DNA from: Prosapia bicincta | Lineage: Eukaryota > Arthropoda > Insecta > Hemiptera > Cercopidae | Length of the DNA: 64,000 nt | Direction: 5' to 3' | Assembly (NCBI GenBank): GCA_036971475.1 | Contig: JBAIZL010000376.1 | Span: forward strand, 2,879,501-2,943,500 | Shown here: in pieces, positions 26,066 through 40,500 of the stretch | Layout: every line of letters begins with the position of its first letter | How positions within the stretch are numbered: position 1 is the first letter of the stretch | Program-made: the position numbers and the translations under genes | The notes under the pieces: generated by a model | Database searches by the model: none | Seen by the model: only the letters and a program-made list of their open reading frames with translations | What the model was told of the DNA's origin: nothing

Positions 26066-26224
26066 TCATTCAGATGATGGAAAGTTGTAGAAGCTTAATT
26101 TCATTGATTCTGAAAGTTTTGGATCCGAGCGTTTGTAAAACTCATTAAAATCTATTCTAGTTGCTAAGAGTTGAAGATCTTGATTTTCCGACGACAGATC
26201 AATCAGCCAGTTCTTTAGTACCTC
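26066..26224 (-). CDS. TUBGCP3: GCP3 exon h with the canonical stop
   Basis: Acceptor CAATTTTCAG at 26225-26226. Encodes [20 protein letters not shown], then [20 protein letters not shown] and 12 more residues before TGA. The RIDFNEFY motif corresponds to FRLDFNEHY, which lies about 25-30 residues before the end of GCP3 in other animals, so the TGA is where the family normally stops. No splice donor is seen at the TGA; the exon may run on to 25192. Confidence 0.93.
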   Translation of the reverse strand, partial: EVLKNWLIDLSSENQDLQLLATRIDFNEFYKRSDPKLSESMKLSFYNFPSSE

Positions 26225-29200
26225 CTGAAATTGAAATTTAATATTATTAAGTGATGATGTTCACATTATAAATCACTAAACAAAATTATAAAAATTTAAT
26301 TTATAACTAAATTTTAGATAAAATTCCTATAGTTTTAAAAGTAACCAAAATTTTGAATTTTAAATTCAGATGAAATTGTCAAAAAATCTTATATTATGTT
26401 TAATTAATCTTAAGAATTAATATGCTAAATGTTATGCTTAATTTGGCCATTTTACCTGCACTGCCGACTTATAATAGACTATCCTGTATAGTGGCTATAT
26501 TTTTAGGTTTGTTAATAATTGTAAATATATAAATACTAAAAATATGAACATAAATAAAGGAAGCAGTACATTCGCACTACTCAGGTCTGTAGAAAAAAAA
26601 CTTTAGCGATACTTATGCCACAAAAATTACTCACCGGTTATACAGGTATCTATGCTGCTTTGGACAAATGTCATTTTCTCAGTGAAATATTATTAGAACA
26701 GGTGCTGTAAATGCCTGTTTTTGGATACAAGGATGCGGTTAAGTGGAAAGAAGCTTCCTTCAATTTTCCACAATATTCAAGAAAAATATTAATCTCTTCG
26801 AGGTTTCAAGGCAAAGTTGTGGATTCTGTTTGGAAAACTAATCACCACTTACATTAGCCTCTGCATCAGCAATAAAGGCCGGCACTATGCATCAGCAAGA
26901 AACATCTGTCTGTGAATGACTTTGTAGAAGAAAAACAAGCATCAAGCAGAAATAATCATAAAATATGCTACCCAAGTAGAATCAGATGGAATTAAATCTG
27001 AAGATATTAACTATTTCAGATTATTATGTGGCTTCAAAAAAGATAATTCTCTGGAAACATTATTTGAAACACATTTATAACTAACTTTTTTTGAGATCTA
27101 AAAAGATTTAAATCGTAAGATTTATTAGATTTATCTATCTTATGATTTTCTTAGTAACGAATACATCATTTCTAATAAGAAGGAAAACAATGTTTTTTAA
27201 TAACAATAACATGTGTTTTTAGCAACAACAATCTTATTTACTTAATTTTACAAGAAAAAAATCACAAACACCATATAGTTATATAATTTTTAACTAAAAC
27301 AATTATATTTACGTTGTGCATATTCTAGAAACACATTTACACAAGGTTTTAAAATAAAAAAATACTTTAAATACATATTTAAACATATAGTTATCTGTAC
27401 ATTTTATTTATATACTGTCTGAAACTTAATGAAGCAATTTAAGGTTTTGATTTGCCAATAAAGTTCCGTTTATTGGGTCTAACAGTAAAAAAAAAAAAAA
27501 AAAAAATACACTGGAGGTGACAGAAAACTGGTTTAATTTTGTCACCAAAAACTATTATGCATGCCTACATGCCAATTTGTACAAGTTATCACGACGATTA
27601 ATGTGTTATATTAAAACAATTTTTATGATATAACCTTGTTAGTTAACAAGACTATTTATCTTCAACAAGAATATATATAATGGCACATTAAAACAATTAT
27701 TGCAAATATAGGCTAAATTAGAGATTTGTACTAAAGGAACAGACATGATATATTTACATATACAATCAATTCTTGCCTGTTAATCATCCCAATAGTGATA
27801 TTTCTATTAAATTATCATCTGATAACTCAAACTTAATCTGACACTCTTGAGACTGGAGGTAGTATACCAGAGTTAGTAGAACACACCTATGAAACATGAT
27901 GTCTTTATTTGCAGATTTACTCAAGTTAAAAAAACTTGTTTCTGAACTAATTAATGAAATAGACTGAAAGTCAGAGTCTGAGCAATTAGATCTCAAACCA
28001 GGCCTATCAAAAACTTAGTGATAGGTATCACATCCTGTAACTCCGTTTTTAGGATAGATATAGAATTATTAGGAATTACAAGTGAACCATTCACACGAGA
28101 ATAAAACTATTCATACCATTAATTAGCATGTTCAATTCTTTGTTTATGTATATAACCCAAACGATTTTAGCACCATTTTTGTTAAACTAAGCCTAAGATA
28201 TAAAGAAAAAAGTACGTTTTCAACGATCTTTTTATTGAAGTTCAACTTTAATGCATATCTGTTTAAAACCACTGGTCAAATCTTTGTGAAATTTTTATAC
28301 CATATGATATGACTTATTAGTAACCTGAAAATGAAATTTTAAAAGTTTATCTCATTTATTAAGGAAGTTGCTGTAAATTTAGTACAGTAGCTTTATATCA
28401 TGGCTCCTTTGTCCTATCAAACTGGTTCTTAGCTTGTTTTAAAGAATAAAATCTCAACATATAAAATTTATATAAACTGTTGAGTATAAAAGCAGAGTAC
28501 AGTCTGGTACCTACCAGTCCGCCAATTACCTCCTGGGGAGACCTACTCTGTGTAAAGTTAGATTTGAATGTAAGAAACATTTCCCATCGTGGATATGCTA
28601 GAATGTGTTGGACATGCTAAAAAGAATAAAATCTCAAATATAAAATTTATATAAACTGTTTATGTATGATTTTGAATGTCATGTAATTGACTTTTATTTG
28701 ATATATGGGTAATGTGAGCTGGAGCATGCAATCACCTCAGCCGCCCGAGGTGAATGTACAGTATAGTCTGTTGCCTACCAGTCCGCTCGTGAGCCACCGG
28801 GGAAGCCCGCTTAAACAGACTCTGCATAAAGCTAGATTTGAATGTGAGGAACATTTCACTCAGCTTTTTTCATGAGGTCTATAGAACTCCAACGAGAGCT
28901 TTAAAAATGTTTTTGGTTGTTTTAGAAATATTTTCGATATTTTGTTTATGTACATACATAATTTATATATACATATTTATTTGTTTATAATACTATTTTG
29001 GAATTGTCACAAAGATGGCCTTTTTCCCAGTAGTACTCTTCTATTTTTGTTTAGCATGTCCAATACATTCTAGTGTATTCAAGATGGGAAATGTTTCTTA
29101 CAGTCAAATCTAACTTTACACAGAGTCTGTTTGAGTGGGTCTCCCCGGGAGCTCATGGGCGGACTGGTAGGGACCAGACTGTTCTCTACTTTTATACTCA

Positions 29201-32200
29201 ACAGTTTATATAAATTTTATATGTTGAGAATTTATTATTTAAAACAAGCTAAAAACCAGTTCCATTAGACAAATGAGCCGAGAGATAAAGTTACTGTACT
29301 AAATCTACAGCAAATTCCCTAATAAACGAGATAAAATTTTAAAATTTCATTTTCAGGTTACTAATAAGTCATATAATATGGTATAAAAATTTCACAAAGA
29401 TTGGACAAGTGGTTTGAAAGCAGATATGCTTTAAAGTTGAACTTCAATAAAAAAGAGCGTTGAAAACGTACTTTTTTCTTTATATCTTAGGCTAAGTTCA
29501 ACAAAAATGGTGCTAAAATCGTTTGGGTTATATACATAAACAAAGAATTGAACATCCTAATCCTTGGTTGCTTGGCGGAGCTGTCGTGTTGAGCTCCTAT
29601 GATGTGCCGTTTCTGAAAAACTCATTTACAGCAGTTTAATTAATGTTGTGTGACTTTATGGTAGTTTTTTTTTCAAAATTCTGGTTTGACTAATTGCTTT
29701 ATAGGCATCCGTGAGGTCATTTACATTTAAATTTTGTACGTGGTTGCTTGGTGATTTGAGCGTTGTGTGATGTGCTTTGCTGTTGAATGGACTGATTTGT
29801 TTTTTTGCTTGGATTTTGGTGAGGTGTGGATTTTAGATTTTCGACCTTCATGGTGGCTCGTAGACGAGGCACAGGGGTCGATTCCTGCGCCCGCTAATAA
29901 ATGGTATGAATAGTTTTATTCTTGTGCGAATGGTTCACTTGTAGTTAAAGCTCAAACTCAGGGGTCTATAATTTCTGTGTCGACAATAGAGCATATGCTG
30001 GAGACTTAATTTTCCTGTTTACTGAGAAGCACCTTACAAATGGAAGTAAAAATAAGTTTACTCTTGGTATACCATATTTCATGCAAGGATATAATATATT
30101 GTTACTAAAACCTTACTGGAGAATTTAAACTGAATGAAGACCTTATGGTTGGCAATACACGAGTACGTTTATCTAAAATAAATAAATATATTATGTACAT
30201 ATACAAAGCAGATTATAACGCATCTTAAGAACGAGCCATCTTTGAGGATTTCAACCAATTAAAATAATTGGTAAAAATATAGTCTTAATGAAGTCGGTGT
30301 TAAAATTTGTTTTGTTATTATATTACTCGTTTTAATGTGTAGAACATGAATATCAACTTTTTATTCCGCGGAAAGTTACTTTTTTCCCATTTTAAATGTT
30401 AAGGCATGTAGGCCTATACCAGGCGCGCAGTAGCTACAGCGTACTGCACTACATCTAGATTTGTAATTTTATACAACATTACTATATACCTTATATTAAT
30501 ATACCTACGAAGTATCCAGTCAGGATAGATATGGTTAATCTACCTATATTAAAATATACCTACAAAGTATCTAGTCAGGATAGATTTGGTAATAATTTTA
30601 TTTAACATTACTATCTACCTGTATTAAAGTATACCTACGAAGTATTCAGTCAGGATAGATTTGGTTGTAATTTTGGTAAATATTTAGACTTATTGCTGAT
30701 TCAGAAGATTACAACCAAATCTATCCTGACTGGATACTTTGTAGGTATATTTTAATATAGGTAGATAATAATGTTGAATAAAATTATAACTAAATCTATC
30801 TTGACTTGACACTTCATAGGTATATTTTAATGTAGGTATATAGTAATGTTGTATAAAAATAAAAACAAATCCATCCTGACTGAATACTTCGTAGGTATAT
30901 TTCAATATAGGTGGATAGTAAAGTTGAATAACATTATAACCGAATCTATCCTGACTGGATACTTCGTAGGTATATTTTAATGTAGTATATAGTCATGCTG
31001 TATAAAATTATAACTAAAAATTAAATTTTTAGATTTTAAGTTCAGTATTAAAATAGACTGACTTTGACGTAGTGCAGTGCGTTATAGCTACTGCTCGGCC
31101 AGTCCACGCTATACATGCTATTACAGACTAACATTAAAAATGTGCAGAAAAATTAACTTTTTGCATTTTCTGCGGAAAAAAGTTTATATTAGTGTTCTAG
31201 ACATTGAAATGAGTAATCAAACAATTTTTTTAAAACAATATCAATAAGACTCGTATATGCTATACATGCCATTACAACCTAACATTTAAAATGTGAAAAA
31301 AAGTAACTTTCCGTATTTTCTGCAGAAAGAAAAGAGGATATTCATGTTCCATGCATTATTATAATTACTCGAGTAAATAATTATTTCAACCAATTATATA
31401 ATTTGAAGTAATATATATAATAGTTACACAGCTCTAGGAATCGGTTGAACATGTATTCTAATAAGAATTAGTCAATTAGAAATATATTTAAATTAGTAAA
31501 AATATCTAGTCATTTGAAAGCATAAAATGTAATTACTGTATTCACAGGGTTGTATTTCTATAATTAAAAATCTGATTCATGAAATATAATATCTTTTCCT
31601 TTATTGAGATAGAAATTCGTCAAACAAGATGGAGGAATGAGGGCTAAATTTGCCTGGAAATCAAAATATTTTATAAATATTTAAACTTATTTTATGTAAG
31701 AGAAGTAACAAAAAATAAATTATTACTTTTCTTTATTAAAGAATTTTCCAAGGGTAACAGAATAAATAAATTTAATAGAAAATTATAGAAGATGTGGTCA
31801 AACTAAGCCGTTTGAAAGTAATAAACCTGGACATACAGAGAAAAAATGATTTATTTTTGAAACCATTAGTATATACCATTTTAAATTCACTGAGTTTTTG
31901 AAAATAATGTATAAAGTTGGCAGCTGTTAGCAACAATACCGTGTTGTGCTACACTCGACATCATCCATCTAAGAGGCTAGACGTCCCAGAAACATTCCTT
32001 CAAAATATTACAAAACTTTTGTGCTGTGTGAGCTGCATCTCCATCCTGGTGGAATAACAAGTGCACTGACCTCAAGTTCTTTAAGAATTTCATCCATTTT
32101 TATGAAAAATTGTGCAACATTGTAACATAAAGTCAGCAATTCACGTTCATGCCTTCCTCATAAAAAATGGGCAGGCTTATCCTGCCAAACTGTGATAAGA

Positions 32201-35200
32201 CGCAACACACTGTCAATTTTAGGAGAACGTTGCAGACTTTTTAATAATTTAAGGTCTGTTTTCAGCCTAAGTAGCAAACATTTTGTTTAGTCACAATCCT
32301 ACTGAGGTGCAAATGTGCCTTGTTGCTAAAGAAAGCTGCATTTGGATCTGTGCAAGCATTTTTTCACACAGATTAAAGTAGTTAACATAGTCTGCCATGA
32401 TCAATTTTTGACCCATCATTATTTTGAAGGATTGGAAATTCAAATCAAAATGGAGGATCCTTCTTAAATTATGCTCTGAAATCCCCAATACAACACGTCT
32501 TTGTCACCTGCTCTCATCTGTTACACATTTTCTGGTGTTCCGATGGATCTGTGTATCTATTCTTAGTGTGCTACCACTTGATTCCAACTGTCAAACCCCA
32601 AACCAAAATGTGTTTACATTATAAACTATGTTTGACTGATGATATGTTAGCAACAGTTTCTGATATTGTCTTCTTTGTTAGAAGTTATTTGTCAAACTCC
32701 CTTACATGATAAAATTCTTTCTGTAAAATTAACAGAAATGGCAATTTTGAAGCAATTTACATGATATTCGTAGGAAACCCATTAGTTGTGATCAGTTATA
32801 AGCTTTTAACAGTAAAGAATAGAATGACTATGATTGAAAAATCATCATTTTTAGGTTTAAATGAGTTAAAACATTATATGAATGTTTAATAAATATTTAT
32901 AAGTAGAGCAAATATTTTATTTCTTTAACTTTTTTAAAATAGAAACAAGCACGTGGCTAATTTAGAAAAACCTGGAATTCAAAAAGCAAAAAACTCTACT
33001 TTAATTGAGTAAGTATAATTTGTTTTTAAAAAATAATAGGTGTTTTATATCCTAGAACTAAATATAAAGTAAACATTCTCCCAGGGAACCTGACTTTTTG
33101 CGAAAAGACAAAAAATAAGAGATAGGCACGATAGAAAGATTAAGAGATTCCAAAAAATGCAGTTCAAAGTGAAGGGAAGAAAATCATTTAGGATGAATGA
33201 AGGCTTGATAAATTGCCTTCATAAAACACCAAAAGATATTAAGCAGTTGAAATGAAATGATTTTATATTAGCCTTTTATATTTAAAAAAAACTATAAAAA
33301 ACCTTGATATTTTTATCAATGAACACATTAATCAATGAATTTATTTAAATATTTTATTTAATTAGAGGTTGTAATTTAAACCAACAAATTAATTGAATAT
33401 TATTATTTAGCAGCACCAAATTATTTCTGAGTTTCTATAAATTGGACTTCTAAAGAGTATGAAGGCCAGTTAACAGTTGGGCATTGGACTTGGTGCTGAT
33501 AAAGTGCTTCCTGTAAAAAAGTATTTAATAATTGTACAAAATAACTGTAAATTGTAAAAATTATAGTAAGAAAATTAGAAGGAAATTAAGAACTACTAAA
33601 AAATGAACTATTGATGTGAATTAAATTAAAAATAAAGCAAACGTTGCAATATTAAGCAAAAAATTATAAAAACTGGTAGGTAAAAATGCTGTATTGTGTC
33701 AAGTGTAAATTGATTGGCTACTTTAAACTTATAGGGATAGGTTTTTATAATTTTTGGATAAAAGTTTACCAAAACTGATATTTTTTCATTTCCCTATATG
33801 TTATTGAACAATACATTCTAAAGAAGAATAAAGTTATTTTAAATGTAGTAAATCAAAAAAAAATTCTAAAACTTGCGTTAAACTACCACAATCCAAATAT
33901 CACCAAACTTTGCAAGCACACTCCTTTAGTGGTAAATTTTGTGGAAATGCAACATGGATGTTTACCCAATTAAACTATATTAAAAGTACCTATTTGTACT
34001 TGGTTATTAAAAAAAATTAATTTTGCCAACTTCAAAATGAGTTTGTTGTTAATACGGATAAAATACATCATGTAATGACATAAATGCAAATTCAAATTTC
34101 ATTATTTTACTGTCACTTAATTCTTCTTATAATTATATTGAAGAAAACAAATAGCAAGAAGGAATATGGTTAGGATAAAACCATATCCTAAACAAAGGAG
34201 GTTTAGTTTGAAAAAATTGTCAACGTAAAGTAATGGCTTAAAATGTCAAACCCTTGCTTTGTATATTACCCATAACAAAGCAATTATAACTAATTTTTTG
34301 TTAACTGAATAGTATGTTGGTATATTATAAAATACATACAATTATTTAATGTACCATTAAGTAGAGTTGTTTTATAAAGAATAGTTTTGTTTCATGCGCT
34401 AAGACACAGTTAGGTTTATATTTTTTTTTTTGTTTTTAAAATTTAAGCACTATTTATGGTTATGGCGTTTAAAATAAATTCATTCTTGTTTAGAACATAT
34501 TTTAAGTAAAATATGTGAAAAGAAAAAATCGAAGTTGATGGGCTATTGGTAAATGTTTACCTATTTCTGCATTATAGATACAAAGTATACAAAGAAACAA
34601 AAACACGTAATAAAGTAAAATAAATAAGGCCTAGTATATCCAAATTATTGCCTACTGGATCATATTTAAGCAACATATTGTACTTGCTTGTTATTAGTAC
34701 AACAATGGTAGTACATTTTAATCATTTGATCTTAAAAATAACTATTATAATATGTATACGAAGTATTAAATATTTGACTAAAACACTTGAATTTATATAT
34801 ATTATTTTGTTACATTTGCCTATAGCAGCATTTATTTTTTTGTTTATTGAGGTCGGCCGTTTCTGGAGATGCCCCAGAAACTACAGTTACAGTCTGTGTT
34901 GACAATGAGACACATTTTTTGAATCAGGCATCCTCAATAATAAAAAAGTAAGTGATACTATAGGCAAGTATAACATACTAACATGTTCAAATGTTTTTGG
35001 TGAAAAGCTAGTAGCTCAAGATGAAAGTAAATAATATTAAATTTTTGTTTAAAAACAGTTTATCAATTAAAAAAAAAATTCTGCAAATATTCACAATGCA
35101 CTACAAAATAATCATTTCACCATTGTTTTGAAGTACATGAGTTGAACACTGAATATGCGAACTGGACTATATTTAATAGCTCTGATTATATTTTAGAATC

Positions 35201-37123
35201 TGATAAAATATATCAATTGGCTCAAAAATAAATAAAAAATGCTAAAAATTATATTATAATAATAAAAAACTTTTTCAATTTTTGAAAAGTTTTTTCTTAA
35301 ATAATTTTAAAACAAATAAGTTATTTAATTGTTAAATTAGTAATTGTAATTGTGTATTAGTTAAAATTAATAAGAACAAAATCTAATACATAAATATTCA
35401 ATATTTTTTTTTACAGAGAATTCAGGCTGTTAGAAAAACCTTACATAAAGATCATGGCATATAAAAGATGTGTAAATAAATATTTGAAATATATTTTAGC
35501 AGTGACAGTGTTCTTCACTATATATTTTGTTTCATGGCTATATTTGTCACATTAGTTCAATAATTAATGTTTTACATCACAAATAATGTTTGTTTCCCTA
35601 TAATACCGAAGACATTATTTCAGTGATTTACAAATACACTGACATTTAAGTATGCCAGCAAGATACTGTTACAGTTTTACTAAAGCATATTACATGAGTA
35701 ATATAATGAAATTTCACTGATTAAATTCTGAGTATTTGAAGAACTAAGTGAAACTATCAAATTACTAGCTAAAGCATAAAAACCATCGCTTTCATGAAAC
35801 GTGTAAAAAACGGTTTAAATTGCATCAGCGAGTAAATTAATAGTTTTAACTTAGGTCTTTAAATAATTACTTAGGATTGCATCAGTGAAATCAAGATGAT
35901 TGCAACAACCAACTTACATATATTTTTTTTAATTACTAATAGTTAATCCAACACATAGAAACCCATTAAATACTGACCTGGTAACTCTGAGAAAGAATAC
36001 GGAGCTCAGCTTTTATTGATCCCAATATTATTCTGAACTCATCTTTCTTAGCCTTGTGTAGTGCTTCAGATTCAGTATTTGTTCCTTCCTTTTCAATCAA
36101 CAATTCGCGTTCTATTCTACGATCAAATTCAAATTCAGCTTGGCTTAGGAACTTTAATGTTACGTAATGCAGTTCTAGGATTAAATCATTTATAACTCTC
36201 AACTGGACTGAAAATTTCTAAAACAAATGAGACGTGTGATATAGTTAAAAATGCCATAATGATTATAAAGTGGTAAAATTAGTTTTAGATCATATAAACT
36301 TTGCAATTAAAATATGCATAGCACATAGGTAAATCTACCACCTTAAACAATAAATGATTTATATGCAAATATAAACTAACCTTAGATTTTTCATCATCAT
36401 CCAAGAACGTCTTGGTTTTTATTTCTTGCAAGAACTTTTCATGCTCATTGATAACCTCCTCAATTGATGTAGCAGTCTTAAATTTTTTAGCAAAGTTTTC
36501 AAAAGCACATTCCATTACCTCAGACAAAATATAGTACTGAACTTGATGTATATAGTGGACCATCTCTGAGGTCAATAAACTGCTCTGAGTAAGAACACAG
36601 CGTAACTCTGCAAGGAGAAGCAAATTATAGTTAAAATATTTTCATTTATTTGAGCTAGATACAATCTAAGGATAGATGGAAAATCACCAAATTCACTTTT
36701 GCATAGAGGGTTTTGCGAAACTTTCTTAAAATTGTCATGATATGAGTATTTTTATTAGTTTGCAAATTTTAGAGTATGTATTATCCTTATTAATTAGTCA
36801 AAATTAATCATGGACTGGTCCTTGCACAGTAAAGTTTGCCCAGCATGTGACAGACTCTGTCAGTTGTCCATCTAAAAAACCTGAATTACATTAATGAATA
36901 GTACATGTTTTCTTGTATATTACAAATATTATACAAATATACAATTTTACAAATAAGAATAATTTGTACTCATTTAAGCTTTTCGCCAACATAAATTGTC
37001 AGCATTACCTATAGCTATTTAACATGTAGAATAAAAACACAAAGTAACTTTCCATCTATATTATCAAACAAGAAAAACTAGCTCTAGATAATGCTGTATG
37101 TTTGTGTGACTGTGTGTGTATGT

Positions 37124-37212
<89 letters not shown>

Positions 37213-37464
37213 CGGACCTCTATTTATCGAACTTCTATATATCGAAATTCTCTATTTATCGAATTATTTCCGAGTCCCTTGAAATTTCAATGGAAAAATG
37301 TTTCTGTATATCGAAAAAAAAAGAATTCTATATATCGAACTTAATTTTAGAGAAAATAAAACTACTGCACATAGCTATTTTTAAATATTGAAAATAAAAT
37401 GCGTAACAAATGTGTTATTGAATGTCACGTAGCCCTCCCGTAACACACTATTCATTCAGAAACA

Positions 37465-37501
<37 letters not shown>

Positions 37502-40500
37502 CGCGTGACAATATGTTGACATCTGCCTAAGACTTTGTCTCCCGGCAAGCTGGCCTGAGCAACTGGGCGAGTCCACAGGTGGCGGATAGTGGGACGGCCT
37601 ACAGAAATGTAGGTTACCTGTGAATAAGGATTCCGGAAGGTTTCTGAATATGCAGGCCTGGACCAAGGCTATGGTTCAAAGGTGAGGAATTATCCCTCCT
37701 CGTCAGTCAACCGGTTGGGGGTGGTAGAAATAACTGCTCTGACTGGGGAGACTGGGGTAGTTGGGAATTAAGTCCTCACAATGCTACTCTCACCTCCCAG
37801 GTGAACCAAGGGCAATGCGACAGTGAAATATGGGCGGGAAACTACCCTAACGACACAGTTGTAAAAAAGAGAGTAAAGCAGGCTGTTCGCTCCATGAGCA
37901 ACAGTTAATAATGTCCTGAACTTGGGGTGTGCTTCAAGGTCAGTGACTGAATACCCAAATCAAGGTGGAAGGCATGGTGCCGAAGGATGAATGGCTGGAG
38001 GGTATAAAATGCAGTTGCACACGATCCCCTTGAGGAACCAGACAAAACCTCATTGTATGTTGTCTTGCCAGGGCAGTGGGGGCTCTGCTCTGGTCGACCG
38101 TTATTTCCCCCATTCTCGTGGGACGTTAATGGACCAAGTAAGTAAAAGAATTGATTTCGAGACTGCACAGACAGCGGGAGCCAATGAGACGGCAAACCGT
38201 GAGTCTGTAGCAGATGTGTCAACGGCAACCATCACTGGGGGTGCGGGGGCGGCTGTCAAGCTGCCGACTGCAGAAACCGGTGAAGTGGCTGTAGAGTTGA
38301 GCACGCTGTCTAGTCCTGGGTCGGCTCTGCGGACCCAGGCGACTGCAAATTAAGCAGAACAATGATCAAGATCCTCCAAGTGAACCTACAGCATAGCAGG
38401 GCGGCGAGTGCTGTCGTGTGTAGGATGCTGGACAGGGGAGAGGTGGACTTGGTTCTCATCCAGGAGCCATGGATTTCTGGAGGACGAATATGCGGGCTGG
38501 CGACATCTGGAGGTAAGTTGTTGTACGATTAGGACTCCGGTGTTCCCAGGACGTGTATCCTGGTTAGGAGGGGGTTGAGTGCTTTTGTACTAACGGACTT
38601 CTGCTGCAGGGACTTAATAGCACTGACGGTGAAGCTGCGGGCGGAGGGGAGGATGAAGAGGCTGAACCTTGTCACGGCATATCTCCCCTTTGACTACGCG
38701 GGGGCTCTACCAACACAAGAGCTGAGGAGGCTGGTCGAGCACTACGGGGCTGTGGATGAGGAGCTACTGGTGGGGATGGATGCTAACTCCCATCACACTT
38801 CGTGGGGAAGTACAGGTACCAACACTAGAGGTGAGGAACTTTTAGCTTATCTTAGCTCTAAGAATTTACTAGTCTTAAATCAGGGGGAAGAGTCGACGTT
38901 TGTCACTAGGGCCAGACAGGAGGTCCTGGACATTACGGTGGCATCGAACCAGACGGCTAGGTATGTACTAAACTGGCATGTGTCGGATGAACCACAGACA
39001 TATTAGGTATGGTATCTCTCTAAATCCAGCCATGCTTCGGCCAACCAGGGATCCAAGAAGAACAGACTGGGACTCCTACAGGAGGGACCTGGGAGTTCGG
39101 ATTGAGGAGGCTGGATTGGAATATGGTGGGAGGAGAGAGCTAGAAGACTCTGCCGCATTGGTTGGCGAGGCTATAGTAGAATCCTTTACTGATAACTGCC
39201 CTCTCAGTGAGGGGAGAAAAGTAGGGGATCCGTCATGGTGGAACAAGAAGCTAGCCAAACTTCGGAAGACCACCAGGAGACTCTTTAATAGAGCAAAAAA
39301 GAACAGGGAGTGGGACCAGTATAGGAAAACACTAACCGAATACAACAGGGCAATTAGAGAAGCACGCAGGAAGTCCTGGAAGGAGTTTTGTCAAGAGATT
39401 GACAAAACTCGGGAAGGGGCACGACTGCATAAAGTGCTCTCTAAGGACCCAGTTAACCCGGTGGGGATGCTAAGAACCCCACTGGTAAATATAACAAAAA
39501 CTGCAGGGGAAACTGTGGAAGAATTAATCAGAACACATTTCCCTTCCAGTACTCTGAGGAAACTTGGGGGAGCAGACACTGAACCAGTTGCCAAACTCTC
39601 CATAAGACGTGGTAAGAGGGAGGACTGGGAAGTGGCAAGGAGGATAGTAACTCCACAAAGGGTAAGATGGGCTATTGGCACATTTAAACCCTACAAATCT
39701 CCAGGTCCAGATGGGATCTATCCTGTGCTGCTGCAGCAGGGAATGGATTTGCTGGTACTGGTACTTACTAAATTATACAGGCTAAGCATTGCTCTAGGGC
39801 ATGTACCGGCAGCCTGGAAATCTAGTAAGGTGGTCTTTATACCTAAGCCCACCGGTAACCAATCGGAAGGGAAAGGATACAGACCTATTACACTCAAGTC
39901 CTTTGTTCTTAAGGGACTTGAAAAACTGGTTGATAGGCATATTAGGGGGGGGGGGGTGCTTTGGCCATAAAACCACTGCATTGGAACCAGTATGCTTATC
40001 AACCGGGGAAATCCTGCGAGGGAGCTCTCCATCAAGTGGTTGGTAGGATTGAGCAAATGATCGCCAAGAAAGGTTGTGCCATAGGTGCCTTCCTCGACAT
40101 TGAAGGGGCTTTCAATAACCCTTCAGTGGAGACGATGGTAAGTGGTGCAAGACGTCATGGAGTGGATGCAACCATTTGTGGTTGGATAAGTTCCATGTTA
40201 ACAAACAGAAGCATTTCTGTAGAGGTGGCAGGGGAGGTCAGAAGGGTGGAGACAAGTCTGGGCTGTTCACAGGGGGGGGGGGGGGGGGGGTTCTCTCTCC
40301 TCTGTTGTGGTGCCTAGTGGTTGACAACCTTATTGAACTCCTGAATGAACAGGGGTACTTCTGTCTAGGATATGCGGACGACATAGTTGTTCTGATCCTG
40401 GGCAGATTCCCTGATACAGTCCTTGAGGTAATCAGAAATCCTCTACGACTGATTGAAGAGTGGTGTAAAAAGGAGAACCTTAGGGTAAATCCAAAAAAGA

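Noticed and set aside
29830..29894. A tRNA gene ending GGGGTCGATTCCTGCGCCC
   Set aside because: No A box at a workable distance and no acceptor stem; kept only as a SINE-like hint for the insert.
33427..33512. An extra minus-strand exon of GCP3 (acceptor plus 29 open codons to a TAA)
   Set aside because: Exons g and h join in phase and match the family without it, and its sequence does not resemble GCP3.
37091..37391. Three overlapping ORFs of 63-91 codons
   Set aside because: They are translations of the CA/TA microsatellite and the Tigger-like end.
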